DNA of 64,000 nt, taken from positions 1 through 64,000 of the forward strand of contig MU385785.1 of NCBI GenBank assembly GCA_022497155.1, given 5' to 3'. This DNA comes from Whalleya microplaca (Eukaryota > Ascomycota > Sordariomycetes > Xylariales > Xylariaceae). The translations under genes and the position numbers were made by a program. The notes under the pieces are model-generated. The model did not search any database. It saw only the letters and a program-made list of their open reading frames with translations, and was not told where the DNA came from. Below, piece by piece: positions 47,949 through 59,244 of the stretch. How positions within the stretch are numbered: position 1 is the first letter of the stretch; each line of letters begins with the position of its first letter.

Positions 47949-48416
47949 ATATGACGGTATACCCTTTAAGTCAGTGATCTAGCAGCAGCAGTTTGATTTC
48001 ATGGAAACAGTACTCTTTCTATGCATTTCATGATATTTCTATCAAAATAGGACACGCTATTGACCATAACGGCTTAATGAAGACAAGGGGAAGCTGAAAC
48101 GGGGCATAGCCCCTCTATATATGGACAGGGGACAGCGATATGTAAAGCCCTTATGAGCCTGTATTCGAAATGCAGTTCCCTGTAAATAAACGGCTGTACG
48201 TGAAAAAGAATTCAGTGGGAAAACGCAGTGTCATGTTCTCAGGTTTGTGATACTATTAATGTACAAGGCTGCATATAAACCCATATATATGGGTCTCGGA
48301 GGGACACTTGAGTTGTTGAATGTCAACCATTCCCAATAGCAGCCACTTGTAATCAGAGATACCGAACCATACAGCAACTTGCATAGCTCCCTGGGCTGTA
48401 TCTCCTTGAGCATTGC
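47949..48416. other. Intergenic, no gene seen
   Basis: 3' flank of the monooxygenase gene. A minus-strand frame overlapping 48256-48495 is read as an intron shadow of the next entry. Confidence 0.35.
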
Positions 48417-48702
48417 TCAACCCCTTCCATAACCAGACCACCGCGGATTTTCTCCCTGTACCAGCCAATGCAAATGTATAAGTTTCATTGGCCATTTCCG
48501 TTACTCTCGTTGTTCATACTTGCTTGGGGATGCTCTCCGAGACATCTGAAGACTCTGACCGATTCTTCGGGGACTCGAGTTGGTGCAAACCGAAGAACTC
48601 AAAGGGATCCACAACGACTCTGAAATCTATGTCTCGAGCTCTGTCAGTCATAATCTTCTTGATATTTGACCACACGCCCTCGTAGGTATGAGTCTCTACC
48701 AT
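48417..48702 (-). CDS. Possible small or partial hypothetical gene
   Basis: Exons 48702-48520 and 48455-48417 join through GTATGA..GTACAG in phase 0, giving 73 residues. The sequence is natural (VWSNIKKIMTDRARDIDFRV, then DPFEFFGLHQL). Coding character continues upstream of the ATG (REHGEHCDKHGYDVLHL) until a TGA, so this may be the end of a longer decayed gene. No family recognised. Confidence 0.25.
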
Positions 48703-50087
48703 CAAGTGCAGAACATCATAACCATGCTTATCGCAATGCTCGCCGTGTTCCCGGGTTATCTCCTCTCCATAGCATCATGAACATTACTTAGTTTCCATCT
48801 AGATGTTTAGAATATTACAATTGCCAGCTTTAATAGTCACATAACCCCATTCGATCGGAATATACTATTTATCTTCACACCCAGACAGTTCTCATGTCCT
48901 CAATGCACATTTGTGTGACAAGACCGCAGCAGCAGAACCTTCAGGAGAATCATGAAGCCGGCGGTTGCAACAAACCATGATAATTGTAGTTTATATATGA
49001 ATTTATGATGCTTACTGTCCGTGGATCTCGAGCAACCCACGAACATTACTGCCTTATTAGACAAATGGACCGGATGAAGATCAGAAAAAGTATCCGTGTC
49101 TTGTTTGCAAGGTTCTCAGATCTATTTTAATTGGAGAGGGGAACGCACCTGATGTAGAGGACACGTCGAAAACAAGTACGTAGAAGAGCGAGCGTATACA
49201 CCGATAGGAGAGGGATAAAGGGGGTGAAATTATTGGAAGGACGGAGGAGAGTCGCCAGACTAAGTTAGGGTGGAGTATGTCTTGAAAAAGATTTCGACTA
49301 TTCCTAACACCACTGTAGCCTTTAGCCTCGTTTAAATTTCTTTGGCCAGGACGTGCCTAGGTAGGCTCTAGGGCATGAGAAGATATGAGCTATCTGGATA
49401 TAGTCGTTATTTCCCAATATCAATTCAAACATTATTCAAGGGATAGCCTTTTGGAGGTCCTTTGGGTAGCAATGATGTTGCATTGCTATCTCGTACGCTC
49501 ACCTTGTGACATCGATTGGCTTCTTGACGGAGGTTGTTGAAAGTAGTACCCTTCATAAATCCGCTGTCTCTTCTTTTGTTGATTGGAGTACTACTGATTG
49601 TAGTTCGTGGGAGATTCGAGGGTATGCTGTGTATGAACTCGGAGCTTGTCGGGAATTTTTTGGCGTCGGATATAGCAGAAGAATCCTAAAACATCTCTAG
49701 GTAATCTGTCAGAATCATGTCTGTAGGGTGATGCTTCTGTACTTACACCGGTATATCAAATAGTCAGGACCCGGCTGCTTTCCTAGCCTCTTTGGGATCC
49801 TCCAAGTAATAAGTGGTCATTTATGACCTCGGGTTAGCCTAGCATCACTGGAGCAACTGAGTTAGCTGTTGTGACTAACTAGTAGTATGGTCATCGGTTA
49901 AGGAACGAACCAACAACTTCAGGGCCCAAGGTTATATGATCTCCATTCAAATAAGCTGTTCGATCTTGGGCTTAGGACATGAATTGCCCCTTGAATATGG
50001 TCTAGACCCTATATCGAACCCCTGTCAGTGTATATCTAAACGTAAACAATATGGCCCCAACGTCGTCTATTGGTGAAGTCACCGATG
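48703..50087. other. Intergenic, no gene seen
   Basis: AT-rich sequence up to the target-site duplication of solo LTR A copy 2. No coding frame is convincing. Confidence 0.4.
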
Positions 50088-50245
50088 TGTTAACATACGC
50101 CCTATAGGGCTGAGTGGAGGTACGGGCCTACATATGGCCGATACGCCTATACATGTATATATAAGGTGGCGTAGCCACCTTCCTATAGCTTCACCTTGCA
50201 CTAATCAAGTCACTATACTCGTTATTACTTTGTCCCATATTGACA
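50088..50245 (+). mobile_element. Solo LTR A, copy 2, with 5-bp target duplication
   Basis: A 158-bp unit from TGTTAACATACGCCC to CATATTGACA, so it has TG..CA ends. It is flanked by a perfect CGATG duplication (50083-50087 and 50246-50250). It contains TATATATAAGG at about 50157, placed as an LTR promoter. No internal retrotransposon sequence is attached, so it is a solo LTR left by recombination. Related copies, inverted, are at 40104-40254 and 61877-62026. Confidence 0.88.
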
Positions 50246-50250
50246 CGATG

Positions 50251-52824
50251 AACCGCTAATAGGCGTTTATCCTCTTAATTCGACAAGCTGACGGCGAAGG
50301 GATCTGAAACATGATTGCCGAGGACTGAAAAGCGGCGAGATCCCTAGTGATGCGCGGATTGGAGGATATCCTGCGAACGGCAAGGTTAAACTGAACGTAG
50401 AACATGTCAAGCAGAGCCGCAGCAGCAAAGATCTGTAGATGGGAATGAGCAGACATGAGGCTTGATTGACGAAGTACAGGCAGACATTAGGACAGTGTTT
50501 TAATGATGAGGACTCCAGTGCGCATGAAAAAGATAGGCTATGCCGAAGAATGAAGGACGGAGAAGAGTGATTCGATGCGTAAATTGGATACTCACCATGT
50601 CGAAAGGTTGACTGTAGATTAAACGGAATAGCTTCGTCTTGGATCAATTGGCAAATGAGGTAAGGGAAAAGAAACAGCAGGTTGTTCCGTATACGCTTTG
50701 GACGGGATGAAAAATCTTGTCCTCCTCAGGCAGAAATCTCAGCTACTTAGACTCCTTCGGAGGGGTAAGCGGAAGCGGGATGATGAGTAAACGTTTGGAT
50801 AAACCACACACAAGCCTGTCACGATGTTCATTGAAAATAGACTGGTAGTCCAAGCGACCACCATTAGCTACCTTCCTAATTATCACTCTCTCACCTCCTT
50901 AGTGAATGCCATTGTCGGCTAGGTATCCCCATGACATGCTGCCGATTCCTCTTGCCTGCTTCCGTACTATTTTTCCTCGTCCTATACGCAAGCTTCCTCA
51001 TATGCTAGAAATGGCATGAGACAAATTACAAAAAATTAAAAAGAACGAACGGCATTTGTCCTTCCCTAAAGCCACTCTTGCAGCAAACATTGACATGTCG
51101 CCCCCATGACCCCCATCCTGTCAGGCTATGCTTGCGATTTCCAGCGGGCAACAGAATAAAGCAAAGCATATTGTTCATCTGCTCAAGTCTACATACACAT
51201 CTGCTTTTGGAAGGTGACATACTGAGGACATATTAAGGATCCTGTACATTTTACCCGGTCCGACTTGCCATCACTTCCAGCAGAATTATACCGAGCGTAT
51301 GATCATAGCCATGAATGCCTAGAGGGGTCGAAAGGGCATACTTAAGTTATTTTTAGAGTGTAGGCTGATATCAATTATCTATAAGCATTCTGTAAGCGCT
51401 AATATGTTTTGGCCCGAGTTCAATGATATACCCGTGCAAAAGCCCATTATATAGGTAGTATCCATGATAAGTCACAACAGGCGAAGCTGATCTCTAGGTA
51501 TTGTGTATATACCTACGGCGACGCCACCATGGATATTAAATAGCCCACCACATTTAAGTCAGCTCAAGAGCCTGAGGAATTAGGTGCTCCAATGATTTAG
51601 TTGATTGGGATAGTTGATGTTGATTAGTATCGGTCATGTTACTTGCACCCAAGTATAATGGCATTGAGAGAGGAAAAGAAAGATGGATTTTGCCTTTACA
51701 GCGAACAATTAGTTCCTACTCAATGATCTCTTGTGTTGTACATCATATTGCTTGTCATTAGTATGGTAGCCTTACTTGGTGGCGTAGTGTGTTGTATAAG
51801 TGACAGTAGGTAGTGCTAAAGATTAGGTAAACAGTACATTTTTAGAACCTATCTTTGCTTTTACATATTAAGCATGTATATAATTAGATCCTTACATCCA
51901 AATGTGGTTAAGCACCCATTTCGGTATGAGCTGCCATGTCATCAGCTCTAGCACGTTTATTTTAACATCTCCAGTGATAGAACGATTGGTACCTTTTCAG
52001 CCCTCGGGTATAGTTTGTTCAAAATTAACTGACGCACAAAAGTGCTATGCGAAATTAAATTCCCACATAGCCGAATTATTGGTGGTATTGATTCTAAGTA
52101 TTCTTTGGTATAGCATCTTATTTGCGGCTGAGAGGTGAGTGACACTACTTAGCCCCCAATTATAAGGCAGTCCCACATACGGGAACAAATAGTCTACGCC
52201 AAGGAACCGTAGCGGCATCCCTCCGAGGCTGCGACGCATTCGGGTCACGACCCTGCGACCCTGCTACACTGCAGCTGAAAATCAACCTTGGAAGCCTCGA
52301 TTCTGGCTCCCCTAGTTGGGGCTGTCACCGAACAGCCGAACTGCATGTCGCATTCCGCTATCGATTGACAATGCCAGAATGGAAGTTCGTGGTGGCCAAG
52401 AAAGCCTCGACTTATGCTTTTTGAGAGAACAAGCAGGAGTGTTTCGCAAGCGACGCAAAGTTTCACATATCTATTTTCGGCCATTGAAATGTCCTTCCCC
52501 CCAAGGCTGTAGGAATTGCTCCCCTGCTTCGCCTCCAAACCCTAGGTAAACTTGCACGTTCTGATACCAACACAAGTCTGATGAAGCCCCCGCCTGCAGC
52601 AGGGGACATCACAGCTCTCTAGGATGCTATTCCGCCAGCTCTCGCAATGGAGCCCGTGGGCCCTAGCAGCTCTGTGGGGGCTGGCTGACAAGACGGAAGA
52701 CCAGATGGATAAAAGGGATCTCGTCCCACTGCCAGAACAGAGATGTGAATAGGGATTCGTTCATTAACTTTCTGCCTTTCGCGTGACAATACGCTCGAAG
52801 TTGCTGGGCATCCAATATCTCAAT
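50251..52824. other. Intergenic, no gene seen
   Basis: About 2.6 kb without convincing coding frames. The right end, with GATAAAAGG at about 52709, is the promoter region of the membrane protein gene. Confidence 0.4.
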
Positions 52825-54836
52825 ATGCCTTCAATACGTCACATTATGGGCCTCGGCTGGGCTACAATCTTTACTGCAATTGCAGTAACAGCTTCACCAA
52901 CAGATGCCGTTGTTCAGGTGCGGAATGTCCCAGGAACTTCGACCACAGACACCCTCAACGCTATTCGGCGGTCTTTGATGGACATTGGAGCTCAAAGGAG
53001 AGACACGGTTATGAAAAACAGCACGAAGCTAGACAAAAGCTGGGACGGCGCAACGCTGCTTAGCATGTAAGACGTACGAAACGACTCCGCAATGCTATCA
53101 TCTAACTTGTAATTATTAGCCAAGCTCAGGCCGATACTGAGAAAGGAAACGTGACTTTGTCAGCTGGGGTCGATATTACCTGCACGACTTGCTATATCAA
53201 AGGCACTGCGACAACGAAGTTCACTGTTGATGGTAATTTCAACGCGAGCCAAGAATTCCAGAACTTCAAAAGCGATATTATGAATGAGGTCGAAAATGTT
53301 ACGGATGCAGCCATCGATTATATCAAAGAATTCTTGTCGGAAGTCGCCAAGAACTTGGAGGATGGAATCGACGCTGATGACTTCAACTTCCCAACACTTG
53401 ACCTTGATTTTAACGTCGATGTTCCGGACATCCCTGAATGCCGACTGCAATTTCAATTCGATGGATTGGAGCTGTACATGATGCTCGACACTGTCTTATC
53501 TGCTGGGGCGACTTATAACCTTAATCTTTACTCTTCCAACTCACCAATTGGAATCTCTGCAAGCAACGACTTGTTCGTTGGGGTAGTCTTCTCGGTGGAC
53601 CTAATCTTGAGTGCTGAAACAAAGATCGATATCAGCAGTGGCATTCACATTAAACTGGAAGACGGGGTTGGTATCGACATTCCCATGCTGGCTCAAAATG
53701 TTTCCAACATCGCCTTGTAAGCTAACTCTCCTTGTACATTACCGTAACCTTGGAAATACTAACAGCGTGCCAGCAATGGTGGGAATTTCGAATTCCTACC
53801 AGTTACTGTTGAAAGCGCGGGCGGTGTACTGAAAGCGGTGCTCCGGGTAGGCATTCACGCAGGGTTGCAGGTCTCCAGTCCAGAGATTTTCGGTGTCTCA
53901 ACTAAAGCCAGTGCTGGTGTAGAAGTGGGAGTGTATGCCGATATCGCAGAATTCGCGACAAATATGACTGTCACTCCCAGTGGCGACGCCGACGACTGTG
54001 CCCTGCGAGTTGAGCAGTCATACCAATTTGGACTTGGGGCAGCTGCGGGTGCTACGCTTGCCGTCGGAAGCGAAACATGGGGACCTGCGCCTTCGACACA
54101 AATTCCAATCTTTTACACTACGCTACTCAATGTCTGTGCCCTGTCAGGGCGTACCGCAACTACCACAGCTTCGACCGCTGCTATTACAGCAAGGGCGGAC
54201 GAGACTTTGGAAACCACGACGCTCACTCAAACGTTTACCAACACAGGCACCGTCTGCCTGTCAACTGGCATGATCAACTGTCCGGTTTCCTTGCAGGCAA
54301 CGACAAAGGTCACAAGTACCGCGACGCACATCACTTCTGTTCCTTCCGGCGAGGATGCCACGTTCCCTGCAACAATAGGGACAGGTGTTGCCAGTCCAGT
54401 ACCTTTTGGCACTAACGCCGTCGCCCTTGCTGCAACTACAGGAAGTCCGACATCATATGTTCCGCCACCCCCAACGCCCTCCAATGCAGGAGGCGTTTCC
54501 CCTGATCACCCGCTGGGAGAGGTTGGGGGCGTTGATAAAAGAGTCATCATCGGCGTCAGCGTTGGCATCGGTGTTCCTGTGATTATAGCGATCATTGCTG
54601 GGTGCTAGTGAGTTCCTCCCTTCGCATTGCCTAGGCCCTACCGCCTTTGTACTCGGTCGTCCTGCTTACAACCGCTAACTATCGTGAACAGCTTCTGCCA
54701 GAAACGAAGGCGATATTCGCCGGTCTCCCCAAATGCAGATCAGCCCCAGTATCTTGGAACGCCTCAGCCTTACGAGGGGGGCATTAGTTCAAAGAACAAT
54801 ATGGTTCAAACATCTGCGGACGTTGGCCGCCATTGA
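52825..54836 (+). CDS. Secreted-pathway single-pass membrane protein, unknown
   Basis: Exons 52825-53066, 53120-53716, 53774-54607 and 54692-54836 give 605 residues with phase preserved throughout. An N-terminal signal (GLGWATIFTAIAVTA) is followed by a beta-rich ectodomain with a CxxC (VDITCTTCYIKGTATTKF, near residue 100). An acidic segment (NLEDGIDADDFNFPTLDLDF) and a Ser/Thr-rich stalk follow. One transmembrane helix (VIIGVSVGIGVPVIIAIIAG, near 537-557) is followed by a basic stop-transfer YFCQKRRRYS and a short cytosolic tail. This is a type I topology. The ectodomain resembles fungal secreted DUF7223-like proteins, but that is recollection, not verified. The final exon is needed: the unspliced frame stops right after the helix. 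Confidence 0.78.
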
Positions 54837-55726
54837 TATCATATGTAGACCTACTTAGTGATTGGGAGTAGCGGAATTTTCTTTTTATCTAACGATGTAT
54901 GATACCCTTGACAATTTCGAAAGAATAGCGCTGCATCTGAGTACTCGATGGGGCACATCATTTCATTGAACCACGAGCGTGATCATCTACACAAGCCTTG
55001 TTGAATTGGCGCGGTCAGGTTATTGTTGGTGTAACACCCTGTAGCCGCATCCGACACTCTCTCTTATTAGATTAGCCTAATCCAGGTTGCCTTTAGTTTC
55101 TCTTGTGACTCAACCCCACATGAGCCAACTATGTGACATCTACTAGCACTGATAGAAGCTGTGCCTGTCTGTACACATTACCCCAGATATCCCTTGCAGT
55201 CATCCGAGCCCATCAACTACCTAGTCGGCGGAGTAGTGACATCCGATTGTTCGAATCATTTTGATGAGTCATTCCCGTAGTAATTAAAGCTCTACGTTCC
55301 CTTTTTTCTAAACCTCTCCATTCCAGCTGTACAACCCCTAGATTTAATCAGCCTGGAAGTGTTTGCGACGCTTGGTGCCAACCACCCAACGATAACCCCT
55401 TTATCAAACACTCACGCCAAGTGCCTAGAATCCGAATAACTACATGACCGCGAACATCAGCAGTTGCAGAAAGCCAATTATGACCCATCCCGATCGCCCC
55501 AGATGTCAGGATAACAATCAGGCTTTCAGATGAGTGTGTTGACAGGCGGGTGCTCACAAAATAAACTCCGGTTGGAATTGGCATGTACGTGCCTTGCATA
55601 ATGGATGATAGCTGGTGATACCCAATACAGGGCTCATTAGGATGAACCCATATGCATTGTGGAATCTGAAGAACGGCCAGCCAACATGACTGCCAACAGA
55701 GCCAGACCAGGCAAATGGACCTATCA

Positions 55727-55794
55727 GTGCCCCTGAATGATGTAGTCTAATGACATGACACGACATTTTATTAGACCACATCATTCAGGGGCAC
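55727..55794. repeat. Near-perfect 25-bp inverted repeat (hairpin)
   Basis: GTGCCCCTGAATGATGTAGT plus CTAAT (55727-55751) is the reverse complement of 55770-55794 at 24 of 25 positions, separated by 18 bp. It could be a fold-back MITE remnant or an inverted duplication. No clear target duplication is visible. Confidence 0.85.
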
Positions 55795-55888
55795 GCAAAG
55801 TAGTAAACTAACACAAAGAGCGACGACAATCAATCAAGCTGAAAGAAGGTACGAATTCTTCCAACACCACCCTTGTCGTAAAAGCAAC

Positions 55889-56056
55889 TCATTCCAACCG
55901 GGTATTACCTAGAACCTCAGCTACAGTTGGTCTCTCAGCAGGATTAAGGTTTAATATCCGAGATAGAAACTCCGTTGCCTTGGAGCCGAGACCAGGAAAC
56001 TTAGCTTCGTCCCACTGGGCCAACGTGTCACCCTGACCGATCTCCGATAGGTCCTT
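55889..56056 (-). pseudogene. Protein kinase C-terminal fragment
   Basis: A 55-residue frame resembles the end of a Ser/Thr kinase domain. LSEIGQGDTLAQWDEAKFPG is followed by LSRILNLNPAERPTVAEVLG, which carries the subdomain XI Arg and the proline-turn. The frame is preceded by TGA stops (again possible CGA changes), and no upstream catalytic loop is found within about 400 bp. A truncated relic is the simplest reading. Confidence 0.5.
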
Positions 56057-56993
56057 TCACATAAACTCAGAGAAACCGACGTTAACTCATTGCTAAAACG
56101 CTTCAAGAGCCGTAGCAGGGACGCGATAACAAGGTCAACATTCTCTCCATCCTTGAAACTTTGGCAACTCGGAAAGCTACTCGCTAAAAGCCGGAAGGAA
56201 AAGATTCCCGAATGTTTACCAATTCCCATCTGCAAGCTGGCCTTCCGAGCTTTGCCACATGAAATTCGCAACATCAGCGCCGAGAAGCTCATTCTTCAGT
56301 TTGAAGCACAGCCTAAACATGTCAAGACTAGATCAACCAGTAGCTTACCGATATCCTACCTGCTACAGCAGAGCAGAGCACGACTGGGCTTTGCATCTGA
56401 GTGAAGGTACATTTATCGCAGTAGGACTGAGCCTAAATCCAGGATGAATGACCTAGATGCGTGCAGCTTTTGTCATAGAGCTCCCTTAATCCCTAGCCGA
56501 CTTCTCGAAGGATAAACTTACTTTCTTCCCTAAAAAGTGACGGTTTATTTATGAAGAACGAAAGATCAAAAGAGTAGCAATCGTAAATAAGAATGCATTT
56601 ATCTTGATTATCTGCACCGTGAAATCCAAGACTCTGGACCTTACCCAACTTTATGGTATGTCATTGGTCATTTTGGACTGAGGTCCCCAAGACATGTCGG
56701 TATTATAAAGTGAAATTTCTGATACTCCCTCACTCCAACAGGATAGTGTATCAACACAGGGCGGTTTGGTGGTAGTTAAACAATGTAATTGCGCCCTCAG
56801 CGGGTGTAGAAACTCCCCACAATCGTCCACTGATGTAAAGATGCAGTATTGTGTTCCCGCGGCGCAACTTATAACACAGAACTAATACACGTTCAAGTCA
56901 GATTCAAGGAACATTTTCCTAAAATATTAGGCTCACAAGGCCAAGTATCTGACCTTTGTTCCTCTTGGACTAACCAGTGTAACCGAAATGGTA

Positions 56994-57034
56994 CCATGGA
57001 TCCCGACCATTCGGGACACCCTAGGTGCCGGGAC
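56994..57034 (+). repeat. Left 41-bp terminal inverted repeat
   Basis: Exact reverse complement of 59202-59242. The outer flank is TA (56992-56993). Confidence 0.97.
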
Positions 57035-59201
57035 CGCAAAAATCAGCGATCACTATATAAAACCCTCCACTTTTACTTATATATTTTTTGGCCAAAATTT
57101 AATATAACAAAACGAGAGTTTTTATGGCTTTAAATAATTACTTGAATATTAATATATTTTTTTTCCAAATTTTTTCGAGTGGCGGAAAGCAATTAATTGA
57201 AACTATTAATAAGATATCTTTTCGCGTATATATTATTTTTCTACCTACCTTAACTTTAATACTAGATATTTTAATATTATAACCCCCGATTATAATGCCT
57301 TTTTATATAGACATAAATATAGCTATGGCCGTTATAGATATTTAAGAAAATAATTTATCAGTTCGTATATTAGGTTAAAAATGGGGTATTTTATAATCGA
57401 CCTTTTCTGCACGCATTTACGGCAGGATATTAGTAACTAAATCTAATTATAGCAATTATTTTATAAAATAATAAGAAAAACGGCTTACTAAATGGATTTT
57501 TAATTAGGAAGTATTAGGTTATGCCCCCTTATACTCGAATATATATATTATTATATACGTTATAGCTGGTGCCCCAGCTTTTTTAGGCAAAAACTAGACC
57601 TAGGGCTTTATATAATATAATCTTTTGATATTAACTAAAATTAGGTAAAGAATTAAAGTCTTACGCTTTAATTCGTTCATTCTAAAAGCTATTAACTGGT
57701 ATTTCCAGGTTTGAGAGGGTAGGTATAGCTTTATCCCTTTTGAGCTAACTTATAATATAAATAAGGGTAGCTTAATGGCTGTATATGGTATATAAGCCTT
57801 TATTATCGAAATTTAGTATTAAAATACTAATTACGTACTTTAAGTCTCGATTGCTTAGTTTTAGGCAGTTTAACAATAAAACGAGCGTTTTTAAAAAGCC
57901 TTTAAAGCCGTATATAGACCTTTTTTCTTAAATGCGTTAGCGCAACTGGCATTACTTTTAAACCAAGTATTATTTTTAAAAATAAAAAGCTTCAAATAAT
58001 CTGGTTTATAAGAGAATTTGAGAAAACAGCTTTTTAGCATTATATTACCTCAGAAAAAGGTTGGACTAATAATAGGATTGCTGTCAATTAGCTTAAGCAA
58101 GTATTTATACCTTAAACCGAGCCTCTTATTAATAACCGAATAAAATTACGGCTGATTATTTTTAATAGATATAAAAGTTATAAGATAGTAAGTCTATTCG
58201 ATTTTTTATTTATTCCAGTTAGTTTTATATTTTTCCGATTTTTTTTGAATTTATTATAAGCTAATATTAAAATATATAACTAACCTTATTTAATTAGAAT
58301 GCCTTTATAACTACCTGCTTTAAATACAACATTTTCTTTTACTTTTTTCCAGCATATACCTCTTACGGCTTTTAATTATTAAATAATAGTTCTTTTAATT
58401 AATTTAAACGCTAATATCGAGATTTATTAAAGAAATATAACTATTAAACTGATTTAGCTCTAGTAAATAAGCTGAATTTTATAAGGACTTATACCTAAGC
58501 TAGGAGTAAGGCTTTAATTATAAAGAATATCTGCTCTAGCTTTAAAGTTATAAAAAACTGGCTAATATTAAAAAAAAAGGCTTTAAGTTATCTAGAGATC
58601 TAATAAAATAAAAAAGAAGTAAATATAACTGAATCTTAATAAGCTTATATAGATATAATTTTTATACCAGCTATAGGGCGTTAAATTAGAGATTTAGCTA
58701 AAGGACGTATACCAGGTCTTAGTTATAAGATCCGCAAGCTTGCTAATCGTATAGAAAAGTTAAATATAAATTTATTGTTAAGAGATAGGGAAATTAAGCG
58801 TTTAAAAAAGGAGGTTAAACGCTTAAAGCTAAAGAGAAAAAAACGGCGAGTTTCTAATTTAAACTAACACTTTTAGACACTTTAAAAAATCTGGAAGGAG
58901 AAATAAAAAAATAATAAAGCTGTAAATAACACTCAAGAGGAAATTATAGTTATTGTGGATGATATAGAAGAGAAAGATTCCGAAAAGGAGGATTCCGAGG
59001 AAGATTCCTTTATTTAAGTCCTATTTATACCTATAAAACAAACTCGTTCCGGCAGGATAATTAAAATGTTAAATAGACTAATAAATTAATTAAAAGAAAT
59101 GCTGCTAAACAGTAATTTTTATTTTTATTTTAGACAAGTTGTTGATTTTCTATTGTTATTTAAATATAGTGACTTTTATATGGCGGAATTTAGTTATTGC
59201 A

Positions 59202-59242
59202 GTCCCGGCACCTAGGGTGTCCCGAATGGTCGGGATCCATGG
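59202..59242 (-). repeat. Right 41-bp terminal inverted repeat
   Basis: Exact reverse complement of 56994-57034. The outer flank is TA (59243-59244). Confidence 0.97.
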
Positions 59243-59244
59243 TA

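Larger units (their letters stand above)
54837..56993. other. Intergenic with relics and a hairpin
   Basis: Minus-strand coding-like frames at 55348-55784 (GWPFFRFHNAYGFILMSPVL) are unassigned and probably decayed. It also holds the long inverted repeat at 55727-55794 and the protein kinase remnant at 55889-56056. Confidence 0.4.
56994..59242 (+). mobile_element. TA-inserting DNA transposon, decayed (Tc1/mariner-pogo type)
   Basis: A 2249-bp element with perfect 41-bp terminal inverted repeats (56994-57034 and 59202-59242), beginning CCATGGATCCCGACCATTCG, and a TA on each side. The interior is extremely AT-rich with no intact frame. At 58700-58860, plus-strand coding traces remain (ANRIEKLNINLLLRDREIKR, LKKEVKRLKLKRKKRR). 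These resemble the C-terminal coiled and basic region of fungal pogo/Fot1-like DDE transposases. The length fits a full autonomous element. The AT skew and TA-rich texture fit heavy RIP. It cannot code for an active transposase. Confidence 0.85.

Noticed and set aside
46593..48416. A secondary-metabolite gene cluster around the FAD monooxygenase and MFS transporter
   Set aside because: No polyketide synthase, NRPS, terpene synthase or other backbone gene is present and the genes are spread over 10 kb among relics.
50256..50647. 126-codon minus-strand ORF right of solo LTR A
   Set aside because: Ser/Leu/Phe-rich, no motif; looked at as a possible internal retrotransposon frame but shows no gag, protease or reverse transcriptase features.
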